A program made the translations under genes and the position numbers. This document shows, one piece after another, positions 1 through 10,338 of a DNA stretch of 64,000 nt (position 1 is its first letter; each line of letters starts with the position of its first letter). Location of the stretch: the NCBI GenBank assembly GCA_963556255.1, contig OY744605.1:40516108-40580107 (forward strand), in the 5' to 3' direction. Source of the stretch: Allolobophora icterica. Its lineage: Eukaryota; Annelida; Clitellata; Crassiclitellata; Lumbricidae. The notes beneath the pieces are model-generated. The model made no database searches, was not told the DNA's origin, and saw only the letters and a list, made by a program, of their open reading frames with translations.

Positions 1-301
1 TTAAACAACAATGCTGCGAAGGTGAGCAAGTCGAATAACAAAATTAATGTACAATTGAGCACGCGTATCTGTTATGGAAATTTGGCGACTCGTTCGATGT
101 CGATGTAGTCGAGATAGAAAACCGTCAGACTGTGAATAAAATTTACTGGAAGTCCTGCAGAAAGCACGCCGACAAAATTCGACTGCACTGCCGGCTGAAA
201 GGTCAAGCCAAAAATGAGTGTTCAACGTATGCCGAAGGCTCAACCAACGCTGTGAAATCAGTCGTCACACGTCACCTTACGTCAATGGTAGGCTTCTAGT
301 G

Positions 302-390
302 AATGTTCATTCATTCATTCGTTCTGCTAATTAATATAGCGCCTCTTCAAGAGACCTACCAAGGTAAACTGAACTGAATTGAGATAGGCC
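302..390 (-). repeat. 3' tail of an L2-mobilised SINE or LINE
   Basis: Read on the minus strand, a GAGGCGCTATATTAATTAG-like end is followed by a short (TGAA)n run. The same 'gcgcctct...atatagcgcc' signature recurs near 17.2, 23.4, 33.3, 40.9 and 46.3 kb. Tails of the form GCGCTATATAAAT plus (TGAA)n are typical of L2-clade LINEs and the SINEs they mobilise. Only the tail is present. Confidence 0.5.
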
Positions 391-829
391 CACTAGATGA
401 GTAGGCCTACTAAATGCAGCTATACGAATACTATACACAAAACACGCTGTACACAACAGCTCCCGAGATCGACCGCACATCGCTCGCCTATTCAATCCAG
501 CGCGATCGATTTTCAACCGGCTCACTATTTTCAAATAAGACGCTCTGGGCTTACTTCTTATCCGCATCGTACGTGGAATTTTACTTCACCCTATCATTTT
601 CTAACCATATTTGGGCAGACGGGATATTTGTCGAATCAGATCTCTTTTGCCTCATACTGTCTCAATTCCACTGGCTAATGCATGAGTTTCCAGCAGACTT
701 GTCTACAGTAACTCACTTCTCAGTTGTATTAATTACTCACTTCTCATTGGTATCAATTGAAGAAATCTGCAAAAAAGAGGCTTCAATACACTCGCCAGAG
801 CCATAACAGAAACCCCTAAGTTTCAGCAT
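391..829. other. No recognised feature
   Basis: Two overlapping short open frames lie here, but they show no recognisable domain, no splice context and no similarity to other parts of the window. I see nothing to support a gene. Confidence 0.4.
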
Positions 830-1140
830 ATTATAGTATACGCCCATATTTAATTTATTGCACTGGTTGCCTATTGAGAAAAGAATCCCTTTAAAGTTCA
901 CAAGGTACTACATCTTAACAAAGCGACTTATCTCTCTTCCATGCTGACCCATCACACAGATTGGTACAGTCGTCGATCAGTGGATGCTGGGACTCTTCAT
1001 GTGCCACGCACACGAACAGTGTTGGCTCTCAGGCTTTCTCGATTTCTGGTCCGAGGCTTTGGAATTCGTTGCTCATTTCAATTCGTTTCGTCAATTCTTT
1101 GATGTCATTCAGATATAATCTTTAGACTAGCCTAACCTCT
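830..1140 (+). pseudogene. L2-like LINE, degenerate 3' coding fragment
   Basis: With several frame changes the plus strand reads like the C-terminal end of L2/CR1-group reverse transcriptase proteins: an 'LHWLPIEKRI' segment near 855-890, and further on a region like the usual 'RTFSVRAPRLWN' stretch. No continuous frame remains. Seen: the LHWLP motif. Inferred: clade membership. Confidence 0.5.
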
Positions 1141-1483
1141 TTCAATTTGCATAACCACCGTAGCCTGGCTGTTGGCTTCTCTGAGCTGTCAAATTTACAC
1201 CTGGCTTTTCCAACAGATTATGATTTTTGATAGCGATAAGACTTATCACTCTAAACGACCGTTGACTCGTGTCTTGGGCATTATAATAACTGCGCCATAC
1301 AAATAATTAGATTCGATTAGGTGCATAGTAGCCTATTGCATATAATTATATACAATATATGCTTATATAGGCCTAAGACCTACATATAGGCCCTAGTCAT
1401 AATCGCGTGACTTGTTCATGACAACCATTCTAATAGGGCCTACGCCTTTTTGACAATCGATGCAGGAGTAGGCCTGTGATTAT

Positions 1484-1920
1484 TGCGTCGTTAAAGGTGG
1501 GGGAATTTTGATGAATCAGCCTCCTTGTAGAAATCTGTTTCGGAATACCTATCATGTTATTCTTTTCTGGAAATGGTAGTCAAGCTTTCTTCGCCTTTAA
1601 TTTTTTGGCACTCCTTTGAGCCTGAATTTATTATAATATATTCAGCAGTGTTTTGAAGACTTATAACGTCAAATTGGAGGTGCATGTTTTGCATATTCCT
1701 TTCGCTATTATAAAAATAAGAAGAAACTTCTATAGCGTCGACGTGTAAAGAGCATCAAAGTCCTTTTACCGGTCAGGGAGAGGTCCGGCCGCTAATTTAT
1801 CTTCATTTTACTTATCTATTGGTTTAACCCACCTATTTTCTGTTTTTTACGCCTCGTTTTGTATGCTTGTGTGTTTTGTAAACCGCAGTGCGTTTGCAAC
1901 CGGTTCAATAAAGAATATAA

Positions 1921-1958
<38 letters not shown>

Positions 1959-2040
1959 TCGCGATAGGTTAGTGATTAGCATGCTAGACTGTCAACCTAC
2001 AGGTTTCGAGATTTCTGTTCCACTGCGTTGCCAAGAACAA
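1484..2040 (+). repeat. Dispersed repeat, relative of the array at 34.2-35.4 kb
   Basis: Positions 1490-1570 match one ~120-bp unit of the 34-35 kb array (gaattttgatgaatcag, tagaaatctgtttcgg). Positions 1600-1745 and 1960-2022 match the sequence after that array. An insert at about 1750-1960 ends in AATAAAG plus (TTAC)n. The segment at 1965-2020 looks tRNA-derived, with A-box-like 'taggttagtgatt' and B-box-like 'ggtttcgagat'. Confidence 0.5.
1921..1957 (+). repeat. (TTAC)n microsatellite at a retroelement tail
   Basis: About nine TTAC/CTTA units directly follow an AATAAAG signal. The same tail form is seen at 17.80 kb and 29.81 kb, suggesting the 3' end of a LINE or SINE family. Confidence 0.7.
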
Positions 2041-2512
2041 ATTTTTATTAAGCGAATACATTGATTAAAGCTTCAGTGTGGAAATCACACGGTAAGGGAG
2101 AGGTCCGGCCAACCGCCTTTGTATGAGTTGCCTCTTACGGCTTCTTCTTCTCATTTTGCTGCTATCTAAGGTATGTCTTGAGATGAGACCCAAGCAATAC
2201 CAAAAACTGATTAAAACGAACAGTAGACCTAAACAACTGAAGTAAATTTTGAGAGTCGAATACAGCCTAAGATGTAATGGGCTGTGTAAAGATAGCATTT
2301 AACCCAAGGGAGACCTAGAGTCGGGCAATCTGAGAAGTTAGTTGAACATTTATGATTCGAGATATTGTAGGTTTGACTTTAAGTATTGCTATAGGTTATA
2401 ATTATACAATGCGTTGTGTGGTATCACACCGATTATAAAACATTTTCTGTACAATCGTTGCGCTTATTCTAGCATAATGAGATACGCTCATAACAGTGCC
2501 GTAGCTATCATG

Positions 2513-2670
2513 TGTGCAGGGGGTGCAAGGCACCCGGGCCCACGACCTCCAGGGGCCCACAATATTGGTAAGAACGCAAGGCTACAGGCCTTACAGGGTC
2601 AAACTGGGGCCCATGCGGAACCCCTGCACCCGGGCCCTTGAAAAGCTAGCTACGCCACTGGTTCATAATG
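2513..2670. repeat. GC-rich miniature-element fragment
   Basis: A GC-rich block (ggtgcaaggcacccgggccc ... cacccgggccctt) ends in 'ctagctacgccactgg', the complement of the CAGTGGCGTAGCTA-type end seen on other hAT-like miniature elements here. The left end is not defined. Confidence 0.35.
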
Positions 2671-2849
2671 TCATAATGTATAGGTTATTACTCCAACGTG
2701 CTAGATAGAAGCTCTGAAATAATGAGACATTTTGGAAAATTAATTTGTGATATGCCTAGACCTACCAGTAAAAAGCAACGGACCGCGATCCAGAAAACAG
2801 AAAACAAATGCATTTTGCCAAAACATTCTGAAATTATAAACAATATTGA

Positions 2850-3130
2850 GCCAGTGGCGTCGCAAGAGCTATGAGGTTAGAGGGGGCAAGGCAGGAAACC
2901 TGAGGGACTTTCAGCGGAGTAAAGAGACAGTACCCTGGCTGGAGGTCTGTGGCCGAAGCTCAATATTTTTCACTAAGTAACTAATATTTTGTGTTAAAAA
3001 TTCAACAAGTTCTGAATTTCCCAGTTTCACTAGTAGGCCTACATGAATGTTTCCAAGCTAAATGCAATCTTATGGTTTTAGATTAAATAAACCAAATTAA
3101 CGAATGAGCATACTTGGTGGAAATCCTCAG
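2850..3130 (+). repeat. Direct repeat copy 1 flanking an RT fragment
   Basis: It starts near 'ccagtggcgtcgc' and shares 'gggggcaaggcag', 'gtaa-gagrcagtrcccct' and 'ttcaacaagttctgaattt' with 4005-4270 in the same orientation, the two copies lying about 1.1 kb apart. This is either two copies of one miniature element or the two ends of one larger element. Confidence 0.5.
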
Positions 3131-3159
3131 CGAAGACCATTATGTAGGCCTACACTTGA

Positions 3160-3960
3160 TAGCTCTAGACTTTTCTAAGGCTTTTGATACGATCCGACAT
3201 GCATTTCTTGAGGAGTAATTGGCAGAGCTGCCCATTCCGGACCGTGTACATAACTGGATTGTAACTTTCCTGACCAACCGAAACCACAGGACAAATTACA
3301 GGGGAATGGTCTCGGATGTTACTAACATCAACGCCAGTATTGTTCAGGGTCCGGTCTGGGCCCTTTGTACTTCATCATGGCCATATCAAAGCTCAAAGCA
3401 GTCTATCCTCACAATCGTATGATTAAATATGCCGATGACAGCTACCTGTTAATACCAGCCAAAAATAGTACCACAATCAGGGAAGAGTCGGATCATGTAG
3501 CAGAGTGGGCAAAGAGCTGCAATCTGAGCCTTAATCAAAGTAAGAGAGAGATTCCGGGACTGGGAGTTGTAATGACTGAAAAACTACGTTTCGAAAGGCA
3601 TAGAAAGAGCGCTTGCGTCCAAGACAATTGATGTATGCTCTGCAAATCATGACAACGCACGACCTGCGGTGCCCAAGTCTACATGACGTGATAAAAAAAA
3701 TGACCGCATTAGCCCGTATGTTATACGCGGCCCCGGCATGGTGGAGCTTCGCGGGTCAGCAGGAGCGGGATAGACTCCATGGATCTAGTCTGTGAAAAAC
3801 CGTCTGGTGCGCCTGCATGTTCATGACCTCCCTGCAAATAGCCCCACCTTCGAGCAATTTTGTAGCCTGGCAGACGGGGGCCTATTCGGCGTATTCGCTG
3901 CGGTACTGCATGACCAGGACCATGTGCTGAACCATCATCTCCCACCGCTGATATGGATAA
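3160..3960 (+). pseudogene. Non-LTR reverse transcriptase pseudogene, second LINE clade
   Basis: Frame-broken RT domain. In order: 'LDFSKAFDTIRHAFLEE' (palm motif A, about 3160-3215); a helix region 'VHNWIVTFLTNRNH'; 'SIVQG.. LGP' (motif B, with a frame change near 3350); and 'IKYADDSYLLIPA' (motif C, Y-A-D-D, about 3420-3460) with 'EWAKSCNLSLNQSK' after it. A later 'LYAAPAWW' piece (3720-3750) fits the RT C-terminal region. The wording differs clearly from the CR1-like LINEs elsewhere in the window, so this is another family. At least three frame changes and an internal stop make it dead. Confidence 0.8.
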
Positions 3961-4004
3961 CTTTACGTCGTGCGTTAATTATTTTAGATCCATAAAGTGA
4001 ATGA

Positions 4005-4270
4005 CATCGTCAGAGCCACGCGGTTAGTGTGGGGGGGGGGGGCAAGGCAGAGGATCTGAGGAACTTCCATGGGAGTAACGAGGCAGTGCCCCTGTTCTGA
4101 CGATTTTTTCATTTGTTACTAATTCAACAAGTTCTGAATTTACCAGTTTCAATTGTACTTGAATGATACCAGGCTAATTACGTATTTACGTAGTCGTTTT
4201 GTTATGGTTTAAATAAGAAAACCAAGTACGCCTAACAAGTAGGCCCTACTTACTGAATAAATACTGCAAA
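4005..4270 (+). repeat. Direct repeat copy 2 flanking an RT fragment
   Basis: Partner of 2850-3130. It has a G(13) run at about 4029-4041, then 'ggcaaggcagaggatctgag' and 'ttcaacaagttctgaattt' in the same order. Confidence 0.5.
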
Positions 4271-4372
4271 TTTATTTTCTTCCATGCATTCACTTGAAAT
4301 TCTTCACATTTAAAGGCTTGGTTCACTTTTTGGTAGGCCTAAGTTATTGTCTTGGCTATCAATAGCTATACG

Positions 4373-4530
4373 CAGTGGCGTAAACTTGTCCAAAGTATTG
4401 AGGGCCATGTGGGTCTGGAAAATCAGCAAATTTCAGAGGTTCAGAGCTAGACTTAACTGTTTTCATTGGTATTCATGCGATCCTCGTTAAACGCAGCTTC
4501 ATTTTGAAGATATTGAAGATACTGTATAAC
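4373..4530 (+). mobile_element. hAT-like miniature element, left part split by the Gypsy insertion
   Basis: It begins CAGTGGCGTAAACTTGTCC and continues at 10776-10929, ending in CTACACCTATG. The same family occurs at 36395-37082, and inverted at about 31920-32047 and 50920-51058. The join across the Gypsy element restores the sequence order seen at 36.9 kb, which proves the order of insertion. Flanks gctatacg and gctgtaca agree at 6 of 8 positions, as expected for an old 8-bp target duplication. Confidence 0.65.
4526..4530. repeat. Gypsy target-site duplication, left (ATAAC)
   Basis: The 5-bp ATAAC immediately before the LTR matches ATAAC at 10771-10775 immediately after the other LTR. Five-bp duplications are usual for Ty3/Gypsy integrases. 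Confidence 0.9.
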
Positions 4531-4962
4531 TGTCGCGGTCGACTCCTTCGATCGCAACGACGAACCAACGAAGGAACTATTAAAAGATCTTTAATTAAAA
4601 ATAAAGTCGATTAAGTGTAAAGTAAGTCAACTCGTCTATCAAATATCACAATCGTAGACAGCACACAGGTTGGCTGGTCTCGATTGAACGTTATACGATC
4701 AATGTTTCAACGTTTACAAATCTTCGTCAAAAGGCCCTTAATGTACATCAGGTCTATCTTATATAGAGTTCTCCCGGATTCCAGAACGTTCTGTGACGTC
4801 ACTGTACTTTTCCCTGGAAAGTCCTACTGAACACGTATATCCTTGTTGCATGCACCGAATTAATGTTGACAGCTTGCTGCAGAATTTTCCGTGCGATGTA
4901 AACAAGCTTGTTGACGCGTCGGTTTTCTTCCCTTGATGCATGCACCCGCGTAGACCGCGACA
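4531..4962 (-). repeat. 3' LTR of the Gypsy element
   Basis: 432 bp bounded by TGTCGCGGTC and its inverted copy GACCGCGACA. By visual comparison it is the same as 10339-10770. On the minus strand it holds an ATTAAA polyadenylation-like signal (complement at about 4590-4595) downstream of the promoter elements, as expected for a U3-R-U5 layout. Confidence 0.95.
4758..4801 (-). promoter_or_regulatory. LTR promoter copy: CRE, heat-shock element, TATA
   Basis: In minus-strand order: the palindrome TGACGTCA (4794-4801, a consensus CRE/ATF site); three contiguous inverted pentamers TTCnnGAAnnTTC (4779-4791, a perfect minimal heat-shock element); and CTATATAAG (4758-4766, TATA box), 12 bp after the HSE. 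This copy is in the 3' LTR; the working copy is in the 5' LTR. Confidence 0.6.
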
Positions 4963-4976
4963 TTCCCTCCGCCCTC
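4963..4976 (-). other. Polypurine tract
   Basis: On the minus strand GAGGGCGGAGGGAA abuts the first base of the 3' LTR. This is where plus-strand DNA synthesis is primed in LTR retrotransposons. A second purine run, AAGGGGGGGAAA, lies at about 5136-5147, between the stop codon and this tract. Confidence 0.75.
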
Positions 4977-5158
4977 AGATGATGACACGTCTTCAGCACC
5001 ATCTCGAACGGGTCATCACGATCAAGCCGGGCCTCCAGACTCCATCTCGACACAGCATATACAACCAAAACAAAACACATCAGTTAGTCAACTTATCCAC
5101 ACAATTTGCGGGCTCGATCCTTGTGTGTCGGGCCATTTCCCCCCCTTCACCATCCGAG

Positions 5159-8100
5159 TCACAACCGAGAGAGGAAATCAGCCACCGTGTTCTGACGTCC
5201 AGGACGATATCGAAAGTCCACGTTAAACTCTTGCAATGCTAACGCCCAACGAGTCAGTTTCGCACTCTTAGGGCTTGCATCTGTGAGATAAGACAAAGGA
5301 TTATGATCTGAATAAATGATTATCTTTGATAAGAATATCCATGACTTGAATCGTTTAAGTGCCCAAATTACTGCGAAAGCCTCTCTCTCAATTGTAGACC
5401 AATGCATCTGTGTGTCTGTAAGTTTAAGGCTAGCAAAAGCAATTGGTTTTTCTTGACCTTCTTCGGTCCACTGAAACAAGCAACACCCGACCGCGGTGGC
5501 ACTTGCGTCAACACTTAAACCAAATTCCTTAGTGAAATCAATGGTATGCAACTGTGTAGCTTTACTGAGATCATCCTTTAACTTATCTAGTGCTTCATGA
5601 TGCTTTTGCTCCCAAGGCACCTTCGTAGGTATGTTATCTCGTGTCAAATCAGTTATTACCCGTGCTTTTTCAGCTAAAGCAGGTATAAAATTTCGAAAGT
5701 AACTGAAAAAACCCATAACCTTTCTAACGTCTTTCTTTGTTGTTGGAGGATGGATATCATTGATCGTAGCGATCTTACCTGGATCAGGTTCAATACAACC
5801 TGACCCTACTATATGGCCAACAAACTTTATTTTGTTTTGTGCAAAATTACATTTTCTTAAATTCAAAGTGAGTCCTGCTTCCTCAATAGTTTGCAAGAAT
5901 TTCTCTAGATGTTCTAAATGGTCATTCCAATTCATTGAAACCACTGCCATATCATCGACGAATGGTTCGGTAAAACTTCGCACTGGATGTAAAACTTGGG
6001 TCATAGCACGAATAAAGGTATTGCTAGCGGACTTGAGTCCAAACGGCATCCTTGTGAACTCAAAAAGTCCTGCATCACATACGAATGCCGTAAGCCATCG
6101 ATGTTCTTTCCGAACTGGAATTTGCCAATACCCCGATTTCGCGTCGAAAACACTAATAAACTTTGCCCGTCCCACCTTTTGTAAGACGTCAGCAATGTCT
6201 GGGGTCGGGTAACAATCACCTAGAGAATATTTGTTAACATGGCGATAATCAATTGCCAATCGAACGCCATTTTGACCTTTGGGTCCCTTTAAAACGCAAA
6301 CTACCGGACTGGCCATTTCACTTTTCGATGGTCGAATGATGTCTAATGCCAACATTTCTTCTATCTGGCGTTGTACTTCAGGTTTAAGTAGCTCAGGTAC
6401 TTTATATGCCCTTAAACGCTTAGGAGTGAAATCATGAGTTACCTTAATTTCATGTTCTAATACTGGACAATACCCAGGCTTATCCACAAATACTGCCGTG
6501 TGCCGATCCAAAACTTCAAAAAGTTGCTTCTGTTCCTCTTGCGAAAGATGCGCTATAATCAGAGGATCAATTCGCTTACTCGGGCTTATTTGTTCACGTT
6601 CTTCCTGATCTACAACCTCTACTATACCAAATTCTTCATCTTGATCAACAATTACTGAACAGCTATTGATCATCGCTTGTTCGAGTCGTTCATGGTATCG
6701 CTTGATCTTATTTGCGTGTAAATGTCTTTGTTTTCCCTCTATTTCTACTATATAAGAATATGGGGATTTAACCTTGACTACGGTAGCAGGTCCTTGCCAT
6801 CGACTATAAAATTTAGAACTACCAAAATCTGGTGCTAATACTGCTACTTTATCTCCAACTTCGTATTTTCTGTCAGTACTACGCAAGTTATAATAATCTG
6901 CATACCGCTTTGTTTCTATATCACTATAGTAATCTGCATAAACTTTCGCGAATTCGAGGTTTTCCTTCAGTGATTGGAGATACTCTTCGGGTGATTTACC
7001 TAAGTTAAGAGGTACTTTTCGTTCGCCAGCCCACGATTCCTTCAACACACTAAGTGGACCCCGAGGAAGAGTTCCATAAACCATAGTGAATGGCGAAATA
7101 TGAGTCGTGCCTGAAGGTTTTTCTCTAAGGCTCCACAGAACAAACGGTAACAATTGGTGCCATCCACGAGGATCAGATTGAGCAAGCTTAAAGATCATGG
7201 TTTTCAAGCTTTGGTTGCATCTTTCAACCAATCCAGCTGCCTCAGGATGTCCAGGGGTATTAAATCTGGGACTACAACCCATTCGCCGCAAGAATTCTTT
7301 CGTCAAACGACTGGTAAAGTTGGTACCACAATCAGAACTGATGATCCTTGGAATAGAAAAAGTTGTAAAAACTTGCAACAGAGCTTCACAAACTCCCTTT
7401 GCATTCAGCGATCTAAGAGGATACGCCATCGGCCAACGAGAAAATTTATCCACCAGAACCAGAGCATAATTGTACTGGGGTTTCGATTTGTTGGATTCTC
7501 CAGTCACTACCATAGGGCCAATACAATCCATATTTAGATGGTTAAAACAGAGTTCATCCGCCCTCGGAATAGGACTGATCGGGACTCGATCTGCCACTTT
7601 AACTGGAGTTCTTAGTTGACAAATTTGACAAGACGCACAATATTCACGAATCCTCTCATCCATTCTTGGAAACCAAAAGTTTAATTTGATCCTGGCTCTC
7701 GTTGCCTTAAAAGCCATGTGCCCAGCACATGGGGCATCGTGTGCTACTCGCAAGACAACCTCGATTCTATCTTCCGGTAAACATAATTGATTAACCTTAT
7801 GTCCCATAATTTCCCCTTTGTGGTACAGGAGGTTATTATCTATAAAGAAATTATTTTTATTCTGTCTCGCTTGTTGCCAGCAAGATATAAGATTGTGACA
7901 ATTCTGTTGCTCACGCAATAAAGTATCATTATTCGCTACTCCCTCATCAGACTTGAACTCTGTTGACTCAACATCAAGAAAATTATCTGAATCATCAACT
8001 AGTTGCTCCTGAGAATATTCATTCACTTCTGACGGCAAGGATTCGTTGCTGTTAACTTCTAAGTTATCTTCTTCTGCCCCTTTATTTATTTGTACACATC

Positions 8101-9820
8101 GATCTACGCCATCTACCATCACTACATATTGCGAACTATCCCTTAATAGGTCCACAACATGGGGTGTCAAAATAACCCGTTCATTTAGTTCAGGGACTGC
8201 AGCGAACATGACGCACAAAGATGGCGCAATGTTCGTCGTTCCTTCCATTGAATTAGCTAATTTCATTTGTAGGTATACTACATCTGCCTTACATCCTTCT
8301 CCCTGAAAACCAATTATATTAATCCGTTTAATCACGGGTAAGTTTAGTGACTCAATTAATTTCTTATCAATACAACAAATTTCTGCTCCTGAATCAGATA
8401 ATGCTGGCTGAGAAGGGAGATCTTCAATCTGTACATTGATATACGACCTCTCGTGTAATCCATCAATACTATTCTCGTATACCCTTACAGCAGTTTCCAA
8501 CCCTATTGGTTTAGAATTATCCAATAAATTCCCTTGCTTTACCTGTTCAGGTATCTCATGCAACACGTTGACCTTCTCAACAACTAAGTCGATCACTTCC
8601 TCAGTTGGGTTCCCAAATATACAAGTACTCACCTTTTTAGAACTTGGTTTGGTCTGGCACTCCCTTGCCCTATGACCCTTCTGATGACATAGGAAACAGA
8701 GACCCTTTACCTTGGCCTCCTCCTGAGACACCCTCGCACCTATCTTGGCTTCACCCCTTAATTCCGGTTTGGGAGACTTGGGTTGAGCTGTCTGGTTATT
8801 GACTTGAACATGTGGTTGACCTCTCGTCCAATTGTTATACTTCGGTGTCGGATGACTACGGCATACTAAGTCATTCCCACCATCATGCGACGCTACATAA
8901 ATGTCAGCCGCATTAGCTATGTCTTCACAGCTCAACCACTCCTCTTTTTCTTGGGCCAAGATATAATCTAAACAAGCCTTCGACAAGGACTCCTTAAGCC
9001 GATCCGCAACCAATAAACTTACAAGTTTATCAAACTCATCAGTTATCTTTCTACTTTTCAAATAATACATAAGAGCCACACGCAATTTGGATGAATAGAT
9101 CGTAAATGATTCGTCCGATGCTTTGTGCAACGACCAAAATCGGGCTCTAAGATTTGAAGGGCTTATCTTAAACTCCCTTAGCAAAAACTCCTTCAGGAAT
9201 TTGTAGTCATGGAGCTGTGCCTCAGTAAGGCGCATGGTTAATGCCTTAGCTCTTTCACTTAAAATGGCTAGCAATAATTTTGCTCTAACATCTTCATCCA
9301 CCTCATACACATTAAACAAACCATCCAAGTGATCAAAGAAACCTGGAATTTCTATAGGGTCGGAAGGAAATTTCCAAAGAATATTCTTGAGGGCATCACT
9401 ATAACGCTTAGTACGACTTGCTAAAGAATCTCTAACATTTCGTTCTTCCTGCTTTTCCTTCCTCTCCCTTTCTTCTTTCTCTTTCCGTTCCTTCTTTTCT
9501 CTTTCTTCCTTCTCCTTCCGTTCCTCCCTTTCTCTTTCTTCCTTCTCCTTCCGTTCCTCCCTTTGTTCTTCATATTTACGGATTTCGAACTCCAGACGGC
9601 GCTTCTGCAGCTCGTAATCCACTCCTGTTGGAGATATTGGACTACCCTTAAATTCCTCTTCCTCTTTTCCAATCTCCATGGCCCATTCTTCCATTAATTG
9701 ATTTCGATCCCATGACATAACATCATCTTCGTCCCTTCCTGCCTTCATAAGATACACCCTAAGGCGCTCAGACGACATTTTGCGAATATTCGCTTGCATC
9801 TCTGTTGTCAACGCTTCCAT
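5159..9820 (-). CDS. Gag-Pro-Int-RT-RNaseH polyprotein, integrase before RT
   Basis: 1553 residues in one frame, with no internal stop or shift. Residues 70-130 form a highly charged coiled-coil-like stretch built from 11-residue EREERKEKEER-type repeats. Residues 140-320 are a retrotransposon Gag/SCAN-like helical region, followed by a CCHC knuckle (C375, C378, H383, C388). The protease motif is DSGAE (D476). The integrase has an HHCC zinc domain (H694, H701, C731, C734), a catalytic triad D765, D830, E866 with exactly 35 residues between the last two, and a GPY/F-type C-terminus (1010-1025). RT has FDAKSG (1225-1230) and FVDD (1287-1290). RNase H has D1438, E1478, D1505 and D1548. All key residues are present, so the product looks functional. 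There is no chromodomain and no envelope frame. The single frame implies that Gag and Pol are made as one chain, with no visible frameshift to set their ratio. The start is the first ATG after a ~500-nt leader. Confidence 0.95.
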   Translation of the reverse strand: MEALTTEMQANIRKMSSERLRVYLMKAGRDEDDVMSWDRNQLMEEWAMEIGKEEEEFKGSPISPTGVDYELQKRRLEFEIRKYEEQREERKEKEEREREERKEKEEREKKERKEKEERERKEKQEERNVRDSLASRTKRYSDALKNILWKFPSDPIEIPGFFDHLDGLFNVYEVDEDVRAKLLLAILSERAKALTMRLTEAQLHDYKFLKEFLLREFKISPSNLRARFWSLHKASDESFTIYSSKLRVALMYYLKSRKITDEFDKLVSLLVADRLKESLSKACLDYILAQEKEEWLSCEDIANAADIYVASHDGGNDLVCRSHPTPKYNNWTRGQPHVQVNNQTAQPKSPKPELRGEAKIGARVSQEEAKVKGLCFLCHQKGHRARECQTKPSSKKVSTCIFGNPTEEVIDLVVEKVNVLHEIPEQVKQGNLLDNSKPIGLETAVRVYENSIDGLHERSYINVQIEDLPSQPALSDSGAEICCIDKKLIESLNLPVIKRINIIGFQGEGCKADVVYLQMKLANSMEGTTNIAPSLCVMFAAVPELNERVILTPHVVDLLRDSSQYVVMVDGVDRCVQINKGAEEDNLEVNSNESLPSEVNEYSQEQLVDDSDNFLDVESTEFKSDEGVANNDTLLREQQNCHNLISCWQQARQNKNNFFIDNNLLYHKGEIMGHKVNQLCLPEDRIEVVLRVAHDAPCAGHMAFKATRARIKLNFWFPRMDERIREYCASCQICQLRTPVKVADRVPISPIPRADELCFNHLNMDCIGPMVVTGESNKSKPQYNYALVLVDKFSRWPMAYPLRSLNAKGVCEALLQVFTTFSIPRIISSDCGTNFTSRLTKEFLRRMGCSPRFNTPGHPEAAGLVERCNQSLKTMIFKLAQSDPRGWHQLLPFVLWSLREKPSGTTHISPFTMVYGTLPRGPLSVLKESWAGERKVPLNLGKSPEEYLQSLKENLEFAKVYADYYSDIETKRYADYYNLRSTDRKYEVGDKVAVLAPDFGSSKFYSRWQGPATVVKVKSPYSYIVEIEGKQRHLHANKIKRYHERLEQAMINSCSVIVDQDEEFGIVEVVDQEEREQISPSKRIDPLIIAHLSQEEQKQLFEVLDRHTAVFVDKPGYCPVLEHEIKVTHDFTPKRLRAYKVPELLKPEVQRQIEEMLALDIIRPSKSEMASPVVCVLKGPKGQNGVRLAIDYRHVNKYSLGDCYPTPDIADVLQKVGRAKFISVFDAKSGYWQIPVRKEHRWLTAFVCDAGLFEFTRMPFGLKSASNTFIRAMTQVLHPVRSFTEPFVDDMAVVSMNWNDHLEHLEKFLQTIEEAGLTLNLRKCNFAQNKIKFVGHIVGSGCIEPDPGKIATINDIHPPTTKKDVRKVMGFFSYFRNFIPALAEKARVITDLTRDNIPTKVPWEQKHHEALDKLKDDLSKATQLHTIDFTKEFGLSVDASATAVGCCLFQWTEEGQEKPIAFASLKLTDTQMHWSTIEREAFAVIWALKRFKSWIFLSKIIIYSDHNPLSYLTDASPKSAKLTRWALALQEFNVDFRYRPGRQNTVADFLSRL
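9450..9575 (-). repeat. 33-bp tandem repeat inside gag
   Basis: About four imperfect copies of a purine-rich (minus strand) 33-bp unit encode the 11-residue charged repeats of the Gag coiled coil. Unit copies differ at a few positions. Confidence 0.7.
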
Positions 9821-10316
9821 TTTTACAAACAGTCAGTCAACAACAAAAAAAAACAGACACCACGCGGCAAACCCGCCACACAAAAGGAAAATTCCACAAC
9901 CCAAAGTGCAACTATGCAGTATCCAAAGAAGTACACTCGCCAAGTACGCAAAAACTATACAAGCTCACGCAAGTCTGGCCTCGATCACAACAATGGATCA
10001 AATTTCAAAGAAATAATCAGCAGATATTGAAAGAGAAATAATGGCTGCCTCCCACTCGGCTGCAACTCCACTCTCTTTTCCCCTTCTCAGCCACGACAAC
10101 ACCTAGGATCTTACCCGTATGTTGACTGCTGTCTTCTGCTGTCTCAGCCGAACGACCCACTTCGTCCGTCCGACTGTCGTATGCCGATTCACCCGTCTCC
10201 CACGGTAGAAAGGCGTCTCGATCCGCTCGCTGTCTGGAACAGACCGTCTCTTGATCCTCCGGGTTGACTCCTTCCTCCGCCGGCTCGCGTCTTCTTCACC
10301 GGATCCAACACCGATG
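9821..10316 (-). other. Gypsy 5' leader
   Basis: Untranslated region between the primer site and the polyprotein ATG. No other convincing frame is present. The packaging signal would be expected here but cannot be recognised by eye. Confidence 0.6.
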
Positions 10317-10334
10317 ATCCCGCCTCTGACACCA
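10317..10334 (-). other. Primer-binding site, tRNA-Leu
   Basis: The minus strand reads TGGTGTCAGAGGCGGGAT. It pairs with the 3' end of animal tRNA-Leu (...ATCCCACTTCTGACACCA) at 16 of 18 positions, the other two being possible G-U pairs. It lies 4 nt from the 5' LTR. Confidence 0.75.
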
Positions 10335-10338
10335 ATAA

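Noticed and set aside
5760..6219. Plus- and minus-strand frames inside the Gypsy polyprotein region
   Set aside because: Shadows of the conserved RT coding frame.
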